Shown here: in pieces, positions 63,251 to 64,000 of the stretch | Position numbering within the stretch: the stretch's first letter is position 1 | How the letters are laid out: each line of letters begins with the position of its first letter | Source: Membranipora membranacea | Taxonomy: Eukaryota > Bryozoa > Gymnolaemata > Cheilostomatida > Membraniporidae | Direction: 5' to 3' | DNA length: 64,000 nt | Assembly (NCBI GenBank): GCA_914767715.1 | Contig: OU612065.1 | Coordinates: 36,272,001 to 36,336,000 of the forward strand | Position numbers and translations under genes: made by a program | The notes under the pieces: model-generated | The model's database searches: none | The model's input: the letters and a program-made list of their open reading frames with translations, nothing else | What the model was told of the DNA's origin: nothing

Positions 63251-64000
63251 AATTATGGTGATTAATTTTAGCAGTTTTATGCTTGGATGCAGGAATAACT
63301 AAACAAGGGCATGCAACTCTTGTTTTGATTTGCATGTTTATAGTCTTATTCCTAGACATTTTAACTTGTTTCTCTATATGACAACAGAATCATCCTTCTC
63401 CTTCTTCATTATATCTTTCATCTATTATAGAACATACATTTCTCTTCCATAACATTGTTAGTATGCAATTTACCTTTTCGATTTTATTTGAGGAGGGACT
63501 GGTTGGCTTGGCTGCCAGGGTTCAACCCAGCTGCCGGGTTTGATGGCTCATACAAGCATCTTTTAACGGCATTGGACGTTTTGCGGAGAATTTGTAGCAT
63601 GCTATGAAACGAACTCTGTGGCAACAATCGTCTTGACGCGACATCACGCTTAGCTCCATTGTTTAACACTCTGTCGGACTAAACGCCGCACTCACAGCGC
63701 AGGATTAAAAGCGCAAGTTATAAGCTGGCAGCAAGTAGCGGGCTCTGGTAAGTTACTCTTTGGTTTGATTGTGACAGTACCAGCAGTGATCTAAGCACTA
63801 GACTGGACTGTAGGCCAAGGGAATTACAATGTGACACTCGTGTGTGATCCATCGTACAGCCACAGATATTCTGATTTTATGAAATCTATACCTGTTTAGT
63901 TAGCAAAATCTGATGTCCGCGGCTGGATTTTGGTAATTATGTGCACATCGACACACTTAACCTAGCTAGTGAACACCAGCCATTATCAGGATTACCGCCT

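Larger units (their letters stand above)
59423..64000. repeat. Tandem 5S rDNA array 2 (period ~1350 bp)
   Basis: Same spacer and orientation as array 1, with periods of 1351 and 1345 bp. Poly-G tracts are 10, 14 and 8 G. It lacks the (ATAC)n insert of array 1. The first unit is an edge unit with a ~70-bp deletion after ATTACCGCCTAAAAGTCATA (near 60,033) and several private changes. The window ends inside a unit, so the array continues beyond it. Confidence 0.95.

Noticed and set aside
1-64000. CRISPR array, operons or other prokaryotic features
   Set aside because: The sequence has introns, 5S arrays and SINEs typical of an animal nucleus; the tandem repeats are rDNA and a coding minisatellite.

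Overview
This is nuclear DNA of an animal, most likely an invertebrate. The evidence is spliced genes with GT..AG introns, polymerase III 5S rRNA genes in tandem, an animal-type caspase, THAP and hAT-like transposase exons, a decayed SMARCA2/4-type bromodomain exon pair, tRNA-derived SINEs, non-LTR and Ngaro/DIRS-like retroelements and many fold-back elements. A sponge or another early-branching animal would fit, but the sequence alone does not settle it. Nothing prokaryotic is present, and most short open frames are chance frames in AT-rich introns and repeats.

Layout. (1) 1-5080: four 5S rRNA genes (minus strand) in a ~1390-bp tandem array. (2) 5.1-13.6 kb: repeat-rich minus-strand debris, comprising a Jockey/R1-like reverse transcriptase fragment, two hAT-transposase-like exons, and a chain of spliced exons of a THAP-associated transposase-like gene that carries a stop codon and a frameshift. 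(3) 13.6-24.5 kb: no recognised gene; fold-back elements, SINEs and short duplications. (4) 24.59-46.33 kb, plus strand: the main gene. Seventeen exons join in phase into one open frame of 4602 nt (1533 aa) with leucine-rich repeats, a Roc-COR (Roco) GTPase module and a caspase whose p20 and p10 subunits are separated by an acidic Glu-Asp-Ser-Gly repeat. The LRR exons are a tandem family of six 141-bp phase-2 exons amplified together with their introns. (5) 47-51.2 kb, minus: decayed Ngaro/DIRS-like retroelement with SGNH hydrolase, RT and RNase H remnants. (6) 51.9-54.9 kb, plus: non-LTR retrotransposon with a 930-aa open APE-RT frame. (7) 55.3-59.15 kb: a SINE, a stray copy of the last exon of the caspase gene, a dispersed repeat, a perfect hairpin, and a bromodomain pseudogene. 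(8) ~59,423-64,000: a second 5S array in the same orientation with three further 5S genes, ~1350-bp units and different diagnostic bases.

The main gene is read as a cytosolic sensor or switch (LRR ligand surface, GTPase/dimerisation module) coupled directly to a caspase effector in one chain, rather than through death-domain adaptors. That function is inference. The domain content and the catalytic His/Cys are seen in the sequence. The 54-kb block between the two arrays begins and ends in the same ~90 bp of the 5S unit, so it may be an island inside one 5S locus.
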